Assembly: GCA_966211965.1 (NCBI GenBank)
Contig: CBIHON010000001.1
Span: 124,001-188,000, forward strand
Reading direction: 5' to 3'
Length of the DNA: 64,000 bases
Source of the DNA: CBIHON01 sp966211965
Lineage (GTDB): Bacteria; Pseudomonadota; Gammaproteobacteria; Burkholderiales; Burkholderiaceae_D
The notes under the pieces were generated by a model. It did not search any database. It was not told where the DNA came from and saw only the letters and a list, made by a program, of their open reading frames with translations. A program made the position numbers and the translations under genes. Positions 36,463 to 44,862 of the stretch are shown here, one piece after another (the stretch's first letter is position 1; every line of letters begins with the position of its first letter).

Positions 36463-38565
36463 TCACATCCGGTAAATCGCTTGCAAATAAAAAGTGCGGG
36501 GCGCCGTCGGCAGGTCATTCGGAATCAAGCCGGGCGCCAGGCTGGGCTCGCGCACGTCGGCATTGAACAGATTGCGGGCCGTGAATGCAATCTCCCAGTT
36601 GTTCCAGCCGCGGGTAGTACGCAAACTCAAGTCCAGCGTAGTGTAATCCGGCACTTGCGGCCGGTTGTCGCCCGCGCTGCGCCTGCGATCAGCCACCCAA
36701 TTTACTTGCGGGCTCAACAGCCAGCCTGGAACAAGGCGCCAATCCGCCCGTGCATACAAGTGGTGATGCGGCGCATAGCCGGCATCCTGGCCGGTGGCTT
36801 CATCGATCGAGCGCTGCCAAGCGTAATTGCCCGATATCCGCAAACTGCGATTGGCATCCCACACCAGTTCCAGCTCGAGTCCTTTGCCGTTCTGGTTGCC
36901 GATATTGTTGAAGGTAGCGCCGGTTCCCGAGATCTGGTTGGGAACACTGCGGATCAGGTCCTGCATCTTGTAATGAAACAGACTCAGATTGAGTTGCGTA
37001 TCCTTGCGCGCCTGCCAGGAAAATGCCGCCTCCAGCGTGTTGATGGTTTCCGGGCGCAGGTTCGGATTGCCGCGCTGGACCGGATTGTTGATGCCGTAAG
37101 CCTCATTGAAGGAAGGCGAACGGAAGGCGCGTCCATACAGCAGCTTTGCGGTGAGGTCGAGCGAAGCGTCCCACACCAGCGCCAGGCGCGGATTGGTGGT
37201 GCCGCCGAAGTCGGAATAGCGGTCATGCCGCACACCCGCGGTGAGCGTCCAGTCCCGGGCAAAATGCCATTCATCCTGCCCGTACAGGTAAGTGAGCTTG
37301 CGCCGCTGAGGCAACAGGAAAGGCTGGATGGCCGAATAATCGATCACCGGGCCGGTGGGTACCGGCACGCCTGCGGCATTGAAAATATAATTTTTGAACG
37401 TGGCGGTTTCGTACAAGTTCAAGTCATCGTGGCCCAAACCGAAGCGCAACCCATGATCCGCGAAACCACTATAGGTAACAAAGGCCGACAACCTGGCTTG
37501 CCGTTCTGAAATATCCGGATGGCCGATCATGCCCTCGGGGAAAAGCCCGGTCGGGAAGCGCGTGCCGGGCGGGGACAGCCGCAAATGCTCCGGTATGCGC
37601 TGCTTGTATTGCAAGTAACTGAAGTTCAATCCAGCCCCCCAGTCCGCAGCGAAGCGGGGCTCGGTCCAGGAAAGATCGGTCGTGATGCGCTCGTCCCTGA
37701 TCTTCCCTACCGGATCCAGGGCTGATGCGATGCCAGCCCCGGTGCCCACGTCGTTACGCAGCTTGTATCCGGCCCGCCAGCGCCAGTTTTGATAGCCGAT
37801 ATCGAGATTGGCATCGATCGCATCGTAGCCGGTATTCAAGGGGCCGGGCGCCAGAGACGCATGCGTGCCAAAGACTTTGTCGCGCGGCGACTGGGCATCG
37901 GCCGCGATGATTTCCTTGATGCCATCGGTACCGCCGACACGCAAATAAGCCGCCACATCCAGCCCCCCCATCTTGCCACCGTGCTGAACCCATACGTCGC
38001 GGGTCTTGAACGAGCCTGCATGTGCACCCAACTGCGTGCCCGGCGTATCGGCCGCCGTCTTCGTGATGATGTTGATCACGCCGGCATAGGCTTCGGCGCC
38101 GTAGAGTGCGGAACCTGGCCCCCGGATGATCTCGATGCGCGCAATGTGCTCTACCGGATAACCGCCCCATGCCACGCCCTTGCCGCCAGTAAACATGATC
38201 GTCATCGGCACGCCGTTTTGCAGTAACAGGACTTGCGGATTATTGGCGCCGTAGATGCCCCGGATGACATACTGGGCTTCCCATCCAACCTGCGAGCGAG
38301 TGACATGCACGCCCGGCACGGTTTCCAGCACATCGTCCAGATCGATAGCCCCCATCGCTGCAATGTCTTCGGCGGTGATGACGGTAGCAACCGCGGGGGC
38401 GCGCCGCAAGGTTTGCCGGCTGCCGGTGGCGATGCTGATGGTGGACTTGTCGCCATATACGAGGGCCAGCTCATCCTCGTCGTTGTTTTCGGCAGCGGCG
38501 GTGACGGTCTGCAGCAGCAGTACGGCAGCCCAGGCGAGACGGGAACGGCGAAGGGAAGACCGCAT
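36463..38565 (-). CDS. TonB-dependent outer membrane receptor 2
   Basis: About 700 residues from ATG 38565 (MRSSLRRSRLAWAAVLLLQ; an ATG at 38574 is also possible, and the open frame reaches 38649). The plug has VATVITAEDIAAMGAIDLDDVLETVPGVHV and ARIEIIRGPGSALYGAEAYAGVINIITK; the barrel ends YLQAIYRM. The N-terminal LALVYGDKSTISIATGS is shared with its neighbours. It is closer to receptor 3 than to receptor 1, judged from the C-terminal barrel (GYAPHHHLYARADWR in both). Substrate is unknown. The 198-base gap to receptor 1 could carry a promoter; none was recognised. Confidence 0.92.
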   Translation of the reverse strand: MRSSLRRSRLAWAAVLLLQTVTAAAENNDEDELALVYGDKSTISIATGSRQTLRRAPAVATVITAEDIAAMGAIDLDDVLETVPGVHVTRSQVGWEAQYVIRGIYGANNPQVLLLQNGVPMTIMFTGGKGVAWGGYPVEHIARIEIIRGPGSALYGAEAYAGVINIITKTAADTPGTQLGAHAGSFKTRDVWVQHGGKMGGLDVAAYLRVGGTDGIKEIIAADAQSPRDKVFGTHASLAPGPLNTGYDAIDANLDIGYQNWRWRAGYKLRNDVGTGAGIASALDPVGKIRDERITTDLSWTEPRFAADWGAGLNFSYLQYKQRIPEHLRLSPPGTRFPTGLFPEGMIGHPDISERQARLSAFVTYSGFADHGLRFGLGHDDLNLYETATFKNYIFNAAGVPVPTGPVIDYSAIQPFLLPQRRKLTYLYGQDEWHFARDWTLTAGVRHDRYSDFGGTTNPRLALVWDASLDLTAKLLYGRAFRSPSFNEAYGINNPVQRGNPNLRPETINTLEAAFSWQARKDTQLNLSLFHYKMQDLIRSVPNQISGTGATFNNIGNQNGKGLELELVWDANRSLRISGNYAWQRSIDEATGQDAGYAPHHHLYARADWRLVPGWLLSPQVNWVADRRRSAGDNRPQVPDYTTLDLSLRTTRGWNNWEIAFTARNLFNADVREPSLAPGLIPNDLPTAPRTFYLQAIYRM

Positions 38566-38695
38566 GATTTGCATCCGTGTCGAAGTTTCTGTCCGATGCA
38601 GTTTATTCGCTCTCGGCGGTCTGTCGCAAGAGAATTGAGACCGAATCATGCGCTGTCAAATGCTCCCTTTCACAACAATGACACCGCTCCTTTCC

Positions 38696-40798
38696 TTACA
38701 TCCGGTAGATCGCCTGCAGATAAACCGCCCGTGGCGCCATCGGCAAATCGTTCGGAATCAGGCCGGGAGCCGGACTGGGTTCACGCACGTCGGCATTGAA
38801 CAGATTGCGCACCGCTACGGAAAAGTCCCATTGCCCCTTGCCGCGCATGGTGCGCAGGTTGAGGTCGAACGCCGTATAGTCCGGCACCGGCGGCCGGTTG
38901 TCGCCGGCACTGCGCCTGCGGTCGGCCACCCAAGTCACTTGCGGACTCAACAGCCAGCCGGGAGCAATGCGCCAGTCGGCTCGCGCATACAGATGATGAT
39001 GCGGCGCATAACCGCTATCCTGGCCGGTCGGTTCATCGATCGAGCGCTGATATGCGTAGTTACCTGTAAACCGTAAATTGCGTTTGGCGTCCCATACCAG
39101 TTCCAGCTCCATGCCGCGGCCATTCTGGCGGCCCTGGTTTTGATAAGTCGAACCCGGCGTCGGCGCCGGATTCGGCACGGCGCGGATGATATCTTGCATG
39201 TCGTAGCGGAACAGGCTCAGATTCATCTGCAAAGCCTCGCTGGCCTGCCAGTTCAGTGCGGCTTCCAGGGTCTTGATCGTTTCAGGGCGCAGGTTCGGGT
39301 TGCCATTGTTGACCGGATTGTTGCCGTACTGTTCGTTGAAGGACGGTGCGCGGAAAGCGCGGCCATAGAGCAGCTTGGCGGTGACGTTCAAGGCCGCATC
39401 CCACACCAGGGCCACGCGCGGATTGGTGGTGCCGCCGAAGTCGGAATAACGGTCATGCCGCACGCCCGCCGTCACGCTCCAGTCGGGCGCGAGATTCCAT
39501 TCGTCTTGCACGTACAGGTAATCGAGCTTGCGCAGGTGCGGCGTTATGTGCGGCTGGATATTTGTGTAATCGATCACCGGGCCGGTCAGGATCGGCACCC
39601 CGACGGCATTGAAAATATAGTTCCTGTAAGTTCTGGTCTTGTACATGTCGAGATTGTCGTGCCCCAGCCCGAAGCGCAGCGTATGCCCCGCAAAACCGGA
39701 ATAGGTGGCGATGGCCGAAAGCATGATTTCCCGTTCCCACTGGTTCGGGCTGCCGATCAAGCCATTTGGAAAAATGCCGGTGGACAGGCGCGTCCCGGGC
39801 GGCAGCAGGACCAGATTGTCCGGGTAGGTAAATTTGTAATAGACATAGCTGCCGGTGAAGCCAAGCCCCCAATTCCGGGCAAATTGCGGATCGGTCCATG
39901 ACAGGTCGGTCGTGATTTCCTCTGCGGTGGAAGTACTTTCGGGGTCCAGCGCGGAGGACACGCCTGCCCCGGTCTGGAGATTGTCGCGCAGCTTGTAGCT
40001 GCCGCGCCAACGCCACTTGCCGTATGAGAGATTGAGGCTGCCGTCGGCTGCATCGTAGCCGGTGTTCACCGGCCCCGGCGCCAGGCTGGCACGCGTGCCG
40101 AAGAACCTGTCATTACGCGATTGCGCATCCGCTTCGATGATTTCCCTGATGCCGCCGGTGCTGCCCAGCCGCAGGTAGGCCGACACATCCATCGGCCCCA
40201 ACTTGCCGCCGTGCTGCACCCAGGCGCTTGCGGTATTAAAGGAGCCGCCGCGCACCCCCGCTTCGGTACCCTGGGTGTCGGCGGCAGTCTTGGTGATGAC
40301 GTTGATCACGCCGGCATAGGCATCGGCGCCGTAGAGCGCGGAGCCGGGGCCGCGAATGATCTCGATACGTGCGATGTTCTCCAGCGGAACGCCGACCCAG
40401 GCATTGCCCCTGTCGCCATTGAACATCTTGGTCATCGGAATGCCGTTTTGCAGCATCAGGACTTGCGCATTGGTAGCCCCGCCCCCTCCTACGCCGCGAA
40501 TCAAATACAAGGAAAAGTAGCGCACCGGGGAGCGGGAAACATGCAGCCCCGGCACGCTTTCCAGCACCTCATCAAGGTCGCTTGCCCCCATCGCCACGAT
40601 GTCTTCGGCGGTAATCACAGTGGCTATCGAGGATGCGCGCCGCAGTAATTGCGGGCTGCCGGTAGCAATGCTGACGGTGGCCTTGTCGCCGTACACGAGA
40701 GCAAGTTCCTCCTCCTCATTGTCTTGCGCCAAAACCCCAGATATTGGAAGAGATAGAAAAAATGCAAAAGCCGAAGAAAAACAATACGAGGAAGGCAT
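38696..40798 (-). CDS. TonB-dependent outer membrane receptor 3
   Basis: The 700-residue protein starts with a signal peptide (MPSSYCFSSAFAFFLSLPISGVLAQ), then EEEELALVYGDKATVSIATGS. The plug includes ATVITAEDIVAMGASDLDEVLESVPGLHV and ARIEIIRGPGSALYGADAYAGVINVITK; an unusual glycine run RGVGGGGATNAQVLM lies in the plug. The barrel resembles receptor 2. It is the first gene of the six-gene same-strand cluster ending with the hybrid kinase. No cobalamin-type riboswitch or Fur-like site was recognised in the 177 bases upstream. Confidence 0.92.
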   Translation of the reverse strand: MPSSYCFSSAFAFFLSLPISGVLAQDNEEEELALVYGDKATVSIATGSPQLLRRASSIATVITAEDIVAMGASDLDEVLESVPGLHVSRSPVRYFSLYLIRGVGGGGATNAQVLMLQNGIPMTKMFNGDRGNAWVGVPLENIARIEIIRGPGSALYGADAYAGVINVITKTAADTQGTEAGVRGGSFNTASAWVQHGGKLGPMDVSAYLRLGSTGGIREIIEADAQSRNDRFFGTRASLAPGPVNTGYDAADGSLNLSYGKWRWRGSYKLRDNLQTGAGVSSALDPESTSTAEEITTDLSWTDPQFARNWGLGFTGSYVYYKFTYPDNLVLLPPGTRLSTGIFPNGLIGSPNQWEREIMLSAIATYSGFAGHTLRFGLGHDNLDMYKTRTYRNYIFNAVGVPILTGPVIDYTNIQPHITPHLRKLDYLYVQDEWNLAPDWSVTAGVRHDRYSDFGGTTNPRVALVWDAALNVTAKLLYGRAFRAPSFNEQYGNNPVNNGNPNLRPETIKTLEAALNWQASEALQMNLSLFRYDMQDIIRAVPNPAPTPGSTYQNQGRQNGRGMELELVWDAKRNLRFTGNYAYQRSIDEPTGQDSGYAPHHHLYARADWRIAPGWLLSPQVTWVADRRRSAGDNRPPVPDYTAFDLNLRTMRGKGQWDFSVAVRNLFNADVREPSPAPGLIPNDLPMAPRAVYLQAIYRM

Positions 40799-40975
40799 GG
40801 CTTACCTACATGTTCACTTTTCATCAGACCCAAGTCTATTCCTCCCTGCATCAATGCGACCTGCGTTTTCTCATGTTTTTAGAAATGTTTTCTTGGGACC
40901 TCCTGCATCCGGTCACGATGCCCGGCGCATTTTTGGCGAACGATTGGACAGCCTGCGATGAATGAAGATCCGCTT

Positions 40976-42241
40976 TTACTGGGAGACAACAGCCTGTTTT
41001 CCCTCATAGGGAATCGCATACTTTTTCCTCGCAAACATCATGCGCGCATCGACTTCCGCACTGCTGGTGCCGAAATCCTCGAAAGAATAGCGATGCTTGC
41101 CGTGCAGCTTCTCGCTATCGCTCCGGTTCAGCCAGGCGTTCATCGCCGCTTCCACCTCGGATGGAAATGTCATGCCGCCGAACGCATAGACGCGGCGCAT
41201 CACCGCGCGCCAGTCCCGATTCATTTCTTCGTAATGGACATCCATCTGCTGGGATTCCGGAATCGATTCGCGCGCCTTCATGCAGCGGCGCGCCATCTGT
41301 TCGCAAAAATCCAGCCACACATCACGAATCTGCGCACGGCAGGCAAGGTCGGTGTGCTGCACCGCATAGAACCACATCAGCGACATCACCGAGCCGACCG
41401 TCTTGAGCGGATCGCGATGCGTAAATACCAGTTTCGCATCGGGAAAAACCTTCAGAAGCACGTCGATGTCCAGCATGTGCTGCGGATTTTTCAAGACCCA
41501 GCGTTTGTCCTCAGGCTCGCCGCGCGACCATGAAATGAGTCGCATCAGGTCCGCCATGTATCGATAGCCGGCAGTCTTGTCCGCCTTGAGAAACCATTGG
41601 TAATAGCTGGGCACGTTATACAGGCCCAAGGGCGCAAACCCGCAAAAGGAATGGTTCAGCAACAGCATCTCTTCTTCCGGCCAGTCGGCATGCATCGGAT
41701 GCGCGACATAGGCGCCGGGATACACCGTCTCGCGCCCTTCGAGCGATTTTTTTATTTCTTCGTATCGCGCCGCCCTTCCCCCATCCGGCAACCCCAACCG
41801 AGGAGCCGGATTAAGCCCTTCCCAAGTGGTCAGATGCTGCAGCCGCGTATCCGTCGCCAGCATGCGCTGCATGCGCGTCGTACCGGAGCGATGCGGGCCG
41901 ACGATGATGATCGGCGCGACGATGCGGCGCTGCAGGATTTGCGGATGCGCTTCGAAACAGGCATCGGCCCAAAGCCGGTTCGTGAGTGTGCGCATGGTGC
42001 GCGACTTCGCGACGAAGCGGCCGAAAGGATTAAGATTGGCCTCGGACTCGATCGAGGCAAGCAATGCCCGCATTGCCGGCAGAAAGCTTTCGTCCCTGAA
42101 ATTGGCGATACCCGTTTCCTGCTTCGCCTCGGCAATCAGCGCCTGTTCAGACAAATCGATTTGCCTGGCTTGGCTGCATGCCTCGCGGTTGAAGTCTTGG
42201 ACGGCTTGCGAATGATAGTGTGTACTGGGATTGAGATCCAT
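40976..42241 (-). CDS. Sulfotransferase family protein
   Basis: The 421-residue protein carries the PAPS-binding P-loop IIIVGPHRSGTTRMQRMLA (about residues 112-130) and the 3'-phosphate motif KLVFTHRDPLKTVGSVMSL, both diagnostic of sulfotransferases that move sulfate from PAPS to a hydroxyl or amine. No signal peptide is present. It ends the operon TPP enzyme-SDR-two citrate-synthase-like proteins-sulfotransferase, 34 bases after the preceding gene. The acceptor is unknown; a hydroxylated small molecule made by the upstream enzymes is an inference. Confidence 0.85.
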   Translation of the reverse strand: MDLNPSTHYHSQAVQDFNREACSQARQIDLSEQALIAEAKQETGIANFRDESFLPAMRALLASIESEANLNPFGRFVAKSRTMRTLTNRLWADACFEAHPQILQRRIVAPIIIVGPHRSGTTRMQRMLATDTRLQHLTTWEGLNPAPRLGLPDGGRAARYEEIKKSLEGRETVYPGAYVAHPMHADWPEEEMLLLNHSFCGFAPLGLYNVPSYYQWFLKADKTAGYRYMADLMRLISWSRGEPEDKRWVLKNPQHMLDIDVLLKVFPDAKLVFTHRDPLKTVGSVMSLMWFYAVQHTDLACRAQIRDVWLDFCEQMARRCMKARESIPESQQMDVHYEEMNRDWRAVMRRVYAFGGMTFPSEVEAAMNAWLNRSDSEKLHGKHRYSFEDFGTSSAEVDARMMFARKKYAIPYEGKQAVVSQ

Positions 42242-42275
42242 CTGCTGTCATCCATGAATGTGGGACAAAAAAATT

Positions 42276-43079
42276 TCACCTTTTCCACTGACGTTCCGCA
42301 ACGCCCTCGTAAGCGATCTTTTCGCAACTGGTCGGAAACAGCGTGCCTTCCGGCTTGTCCGCAGCTTCGGCCCAGCAAGGTGGCATGCCGGCGAAAAACA
42401 AAGGGACACGAAACACCTGGAATTCGCGCCGCGACAATCCCAGGTCCGCCCCCAGGGAAGCAACCATGCCGGCGTAATTCATGCGCAACCGGCCCTTGCC
42501 GATCTCGACCAGGGTTTTTCCAACTTCATGCGCCAGTTTGAAATGCTTGCCTTCTCCCATGCCCTGCTCAGTCGCCAGCTTGGCCAACCAAGGCAAGCGT
42601 TCGTCGTTGGCATGGATCGGACGGCCGTAGCCATAGAGGTAGCGCGACGCCACCTCGTGCGACACAAAATCGCGCAAGCTCTGGCCGGCGTCGACGGCTT
42701 TTCCCGCCCGCAAAATGAAATCGAAGGCGCGCAAGCCGGCGCCCCCGCCGTAGATCAATGCTTCGGAAACGGCCATTCCCGCAGAGAGCCCCAGCGCCGG
42801 CGAACTTCGGACATTTCCCGCAAGCGCGGCGACGCGGTTGTTCCATAAGCGCGAATCGGGATAGCTGGTGATCACCCAGATGCCATGCAAAAGATTGAGT
42901 TGCTGGGGTGTGAAATGACGGCCGGTAATGCCGAACACGTAGAGCTCGACCCAGTCCGAATTACGGAATTCCTGATGCAAATCATGGCCGCGAAACACGG
43001 CGCGCTGGCCCGGCCAGAATGCACCCGCACGGGTACGCAATACGCCGGCGTGGGCGGCCAGCAGTTCCGGGCCTTTCAT
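42276..43079 (-). CDS. Citrate synthase-like protein B (half-size)
   Basis: The 267-residue product resembles the citrate synthase/citryl-CoA lyase fold: YVFGITGRHFTPQQLNLLHGIWVITSYPDSRLWNNRVAALAG, then YLYGYGRPIHANDERLPWL, then RMNYAGMVASLGADLGL. Full citrate synthases have about 400 residues. In the usual GFGH-type loop the histidine position appears as arginine (YGYGRP), and the NVDxYSG aspartate position appears as asparagine (RMNYAG). This points to a changed or partner-dependent activity, but alignment by eye is approximate. Its ATG overlaps the stop of gene A (ATGA). Confidence 0.7.
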   Translation of the reverse strand: MKGPELLAAHAGVLRTRAGAFWPGQRAVFRGHDLHQEFRNSDWVELYVFGITGRHFTPQQLNLLHGIWVITSYPDSRLWNNRVAALAGNVRSSPALGLSAGMAVSEALIYGGGAGLRAFDFILRAGKAVDAGQSLRDFVSHEVASRYLYGYGRPIHANDERLPWLAKLATEQGMGEGKHFKLAHEVGKTLVEIGKGRLRMNYAGMVASLGADLGLSRREFQVFRVPLFFAGMPPCWAEAADKPEGTLFPTSCEKIAYEGVAERQWKR

Positions 43080-43912
43080 GGCGCCTCCTTTTTTGTTGGA
43101 TCGTCTTGCAGTTCAACCGGATAAAACGGGAATCGCCGGTAGCCAAGACCTTGCTGCTCAAGCGCATGCGCAGCGGCGCCGGGCAAACGCAGCAATAGAT
43201 AAAGCATTTCCCCCTCTGCCGGCGTAAACCCGAGGTCGAACAATGCCGCGGCAGCCACGCCGCTCATCTCCAGTGGAAGGCCAACGGCGGTCTCCATTTC
43301 CACTCTATGTCGAGCCAACCAGGACAGGGCCGGCGAGGCGCCGATGCGCGCCAGCGTCTCAAGCAATTGGCGAACCGGCGTGGGGGTGGAAACGCCGTTC
43401 GGCTCGAAACCAGCGGGATGCTCGCGCGGTGGAAAAACCTCGACCTCGTCCTGCTGCTCGCGCCGGACATAGGCCGCCCAGGCGCCGGCGTCAGCACCGC
43501 ATATCCCCCAGGCGGTCATGGCATCGAAAACATCGCGTGCGCCATGGTGTCGCCCGGCCCCCACCGAGAGCGCGGCGATCAAACAAGCTGCAGCGGTCGA
43601 ACCGCCGACGCCGCCGCACATGGCAGCGTGAATCGAAGGATCGCGCGGACCGGGATTGGCCAGTGCAACGGCAAGCGCTTCCAACATATCCAGTGCCGCA
43701 TTACCTGGCAGCTCATCCCGGAATAACAGGACCAGCATTTCGACCCACCGGGTGCGGCCCACCATTTGGCCGAACACGTCATAACCTCGGCAGTAAGCGG
43801 CACGGGTAGCAAACGGATTGTCCGGTTCCGGTTCTTCCCGCCAAATCCGGGTATGGACGACATCCGCAGGATCGACGTCGCTTAATCTGCGTGCTGAATC
43901 ACTATCGCTCAA
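43076..43912 (-). CDS. Citrate synthase-like protein A (half-size)
   Basis: The 278-residue protein is a second citrate-synthase-fold relative. SIHAAMCGGVGGSTAAACLIAALSVGAGRHHGARDVFDAM matches the region holding two active-site histidines in the family. The C-terminal LEMSGVAAAALFDLGFTPAEGEMLYLLLRLPGAAAHALEQ matches the dimer and aspartate region, but the expected VD-SG aspartate seems to be missing. The start is TTG 43912, with AAGGAA eight bases upstream. It is coupled by ATGA to gene B, so A and B may form a heterodimer with shared sites. Confidence 0.7.
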   Translation of the reverse strand: MSDSDSARRLSDVDPADVVHTRIWREEPEPDNPFATRAAYCRGYDVFGQMVGRTRWVEMLVLLFRDELPGNAALDMLEALAVALANPGPRDPSIHAAMCGGVGGSTAAACLIAALSVGAGRHHGARDVFDAMTAWGICGADAGAWAAYVRREQQDEVEVFPPREHPAGFEPNGVSTPTPVRQLLETLARIGASPALSWLARHRVEMETAVGLPLEMSGVAAAALFDLGFTPAEGEMLYLLLRLPGAAAHALEQQGLGYRRFPFYPVELQDDPTKKEAP

Positions 43913-43927
43913 TTACATTTCCTTTTT

Positions 43928-44683
43928 TCACAGTAAGCTGAATCCGGCATCGACGACAATCTCTTCGCCGGACATATAAGAAGAATCATCCGAAGCAAGG
44001 AAGAGCGCGACTTTGGCGACTTCCTCAGCCGTGCCGAGTCGTTTCAAAGGAGATTTTTTCTCTATTTCGCCAATTCTGGCCCGAACCATATCGTCGGGCA
44101 AACCGCCCCGGCCGAACATCGGCGTGGCGGTCGGCCCGGGACTGATTGCATTGATCCTTATTCCCCGAGAAATAAGCGGCAAGCTCAGGGATTGAACAAG
44201 CGAGCGCAACGCTGCTTTGCTGGCAGCATAGGTACTGAAATTCGGCGAGCCCTTCCGGTTCGTGATTGACGTGGTGACGATGATCGACGCCCCCCGGCCC
44301 AGAATTGGAAGCGCCTTTTGAACAATGAAGAACACGCCCTTGAAGTTGATTCCCATGACCTCGTCAAACTGTGCCTCGGAAATCCCCTCGAAGGGGCCGG
44401 CCCTTGCAACGCCGGCGTTGGCAAAGAGCACATCGAGGTGAGTGAAGCGGCTCTTTACCGATTCCATCAACGCATCAATCTCCGCCAAATCTCCAGCATT
44501 ACTCCGAGCCACCAAGGTGTCGCCGCCCAGTTCCTTTTGCGCACGCGCCAGAGTGTCCGGATCGCGTCCGGTGATTGCCAGCTGCGCTCCGTGCTCTCGA
44601 AAAAGCCTGGCACTTGCCAAGCCGATTCCGCTGGAGCCGCCTGTAATGAGAACCGTTTTTCCTGCGAGCTTATTTGTCGTCAT
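43928..44683 (-). CDS. Short-chain dehydrogenase/reductase
   Basis: The 251-residue enzyme has the NAD(P) motif TGGSSGIG (residues 14-21), NAG at about 90 and the catalytic YAASK (about 155-159) with an upstream serine in IIVTTSITNRKG. The C-terminal SSYMSGEEIVVDAGFSLL is typical of classical SDRs. An arginine after the second strand (ITGRD) is compatible with NADPH use. It sits 15 bases before citrate-synthase-like gene A and downstream of the TPP enzyme, so reduction of a ketone product is a reasonable guess. Confidence 0.9.
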   Translation of the reverse strand: MTTNKLAGKTVLITGGSSGIGLASARLFREHGAQLAITGRDPDTLARAQKELGGDTLVARSNAGDLAEIDALMESVKSRFTHLDVLFANAGVARAGPFEGISEAQFDEVMGINFKGVFFIVQKALPILGRGASIIVTTSITNRKGSPNFSTYAASKAALRSLVQSLSLPLISRGIRINAISPGPTATPMFGRGGLPDDMVRARIGEIEKKSPLKRLGTAEEVAKVALFLASDDSSYMSGEEIVVDAGFSLL

Positions 44684-44738
44684 TCGTCCTCGTGAGCGGG
44701 TAAATTTACCTGCGATTTTTAGAACCTGTTTAGCGTCT

Positions 44739-44862
44739 TAGAGCAGTTTCAGCCTGACTGTACAGGAGCCAAGGTTGAGCCGAGAAGCGCAACCGTACGA
44801 ATGGTACGGTGAGCATCGCAGGCGCAAGATTGGCCGTGTATGGTCAGGATGAAACTGCTCTA
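44739..44862. repeat. Palindromic element A (13-bp perfect ends, about 20 bp imperfect)
   Basis: The 124-bp element starts TAGAGCAGTTTCA and ends with the exact complement; homology between the arms continues to about 20 bases. Its centre holds a hairpin CCGTAC/GTACGG. It is a clear relative of element B at 47192-47312. The right end provides the TAG stop codon (44860-44862) of the TPP-enzyme gene. A short block at 44720-44737 resembles the ends of element C. Confidence 0.85.

Noticed and set aside
35152..37509. A 785-codon plus-strand frame opposite TonB receptors 1 and 2
   Set aside because: It crosses an intergenic region and mirrors receptor codons.
40799..40975. Possible cobalamin riboswitch or Fur box upstream of the first TonB receptor
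   Set aside because: The conserved B12-box words and a Fur-like palindrome were looked for and not seen.
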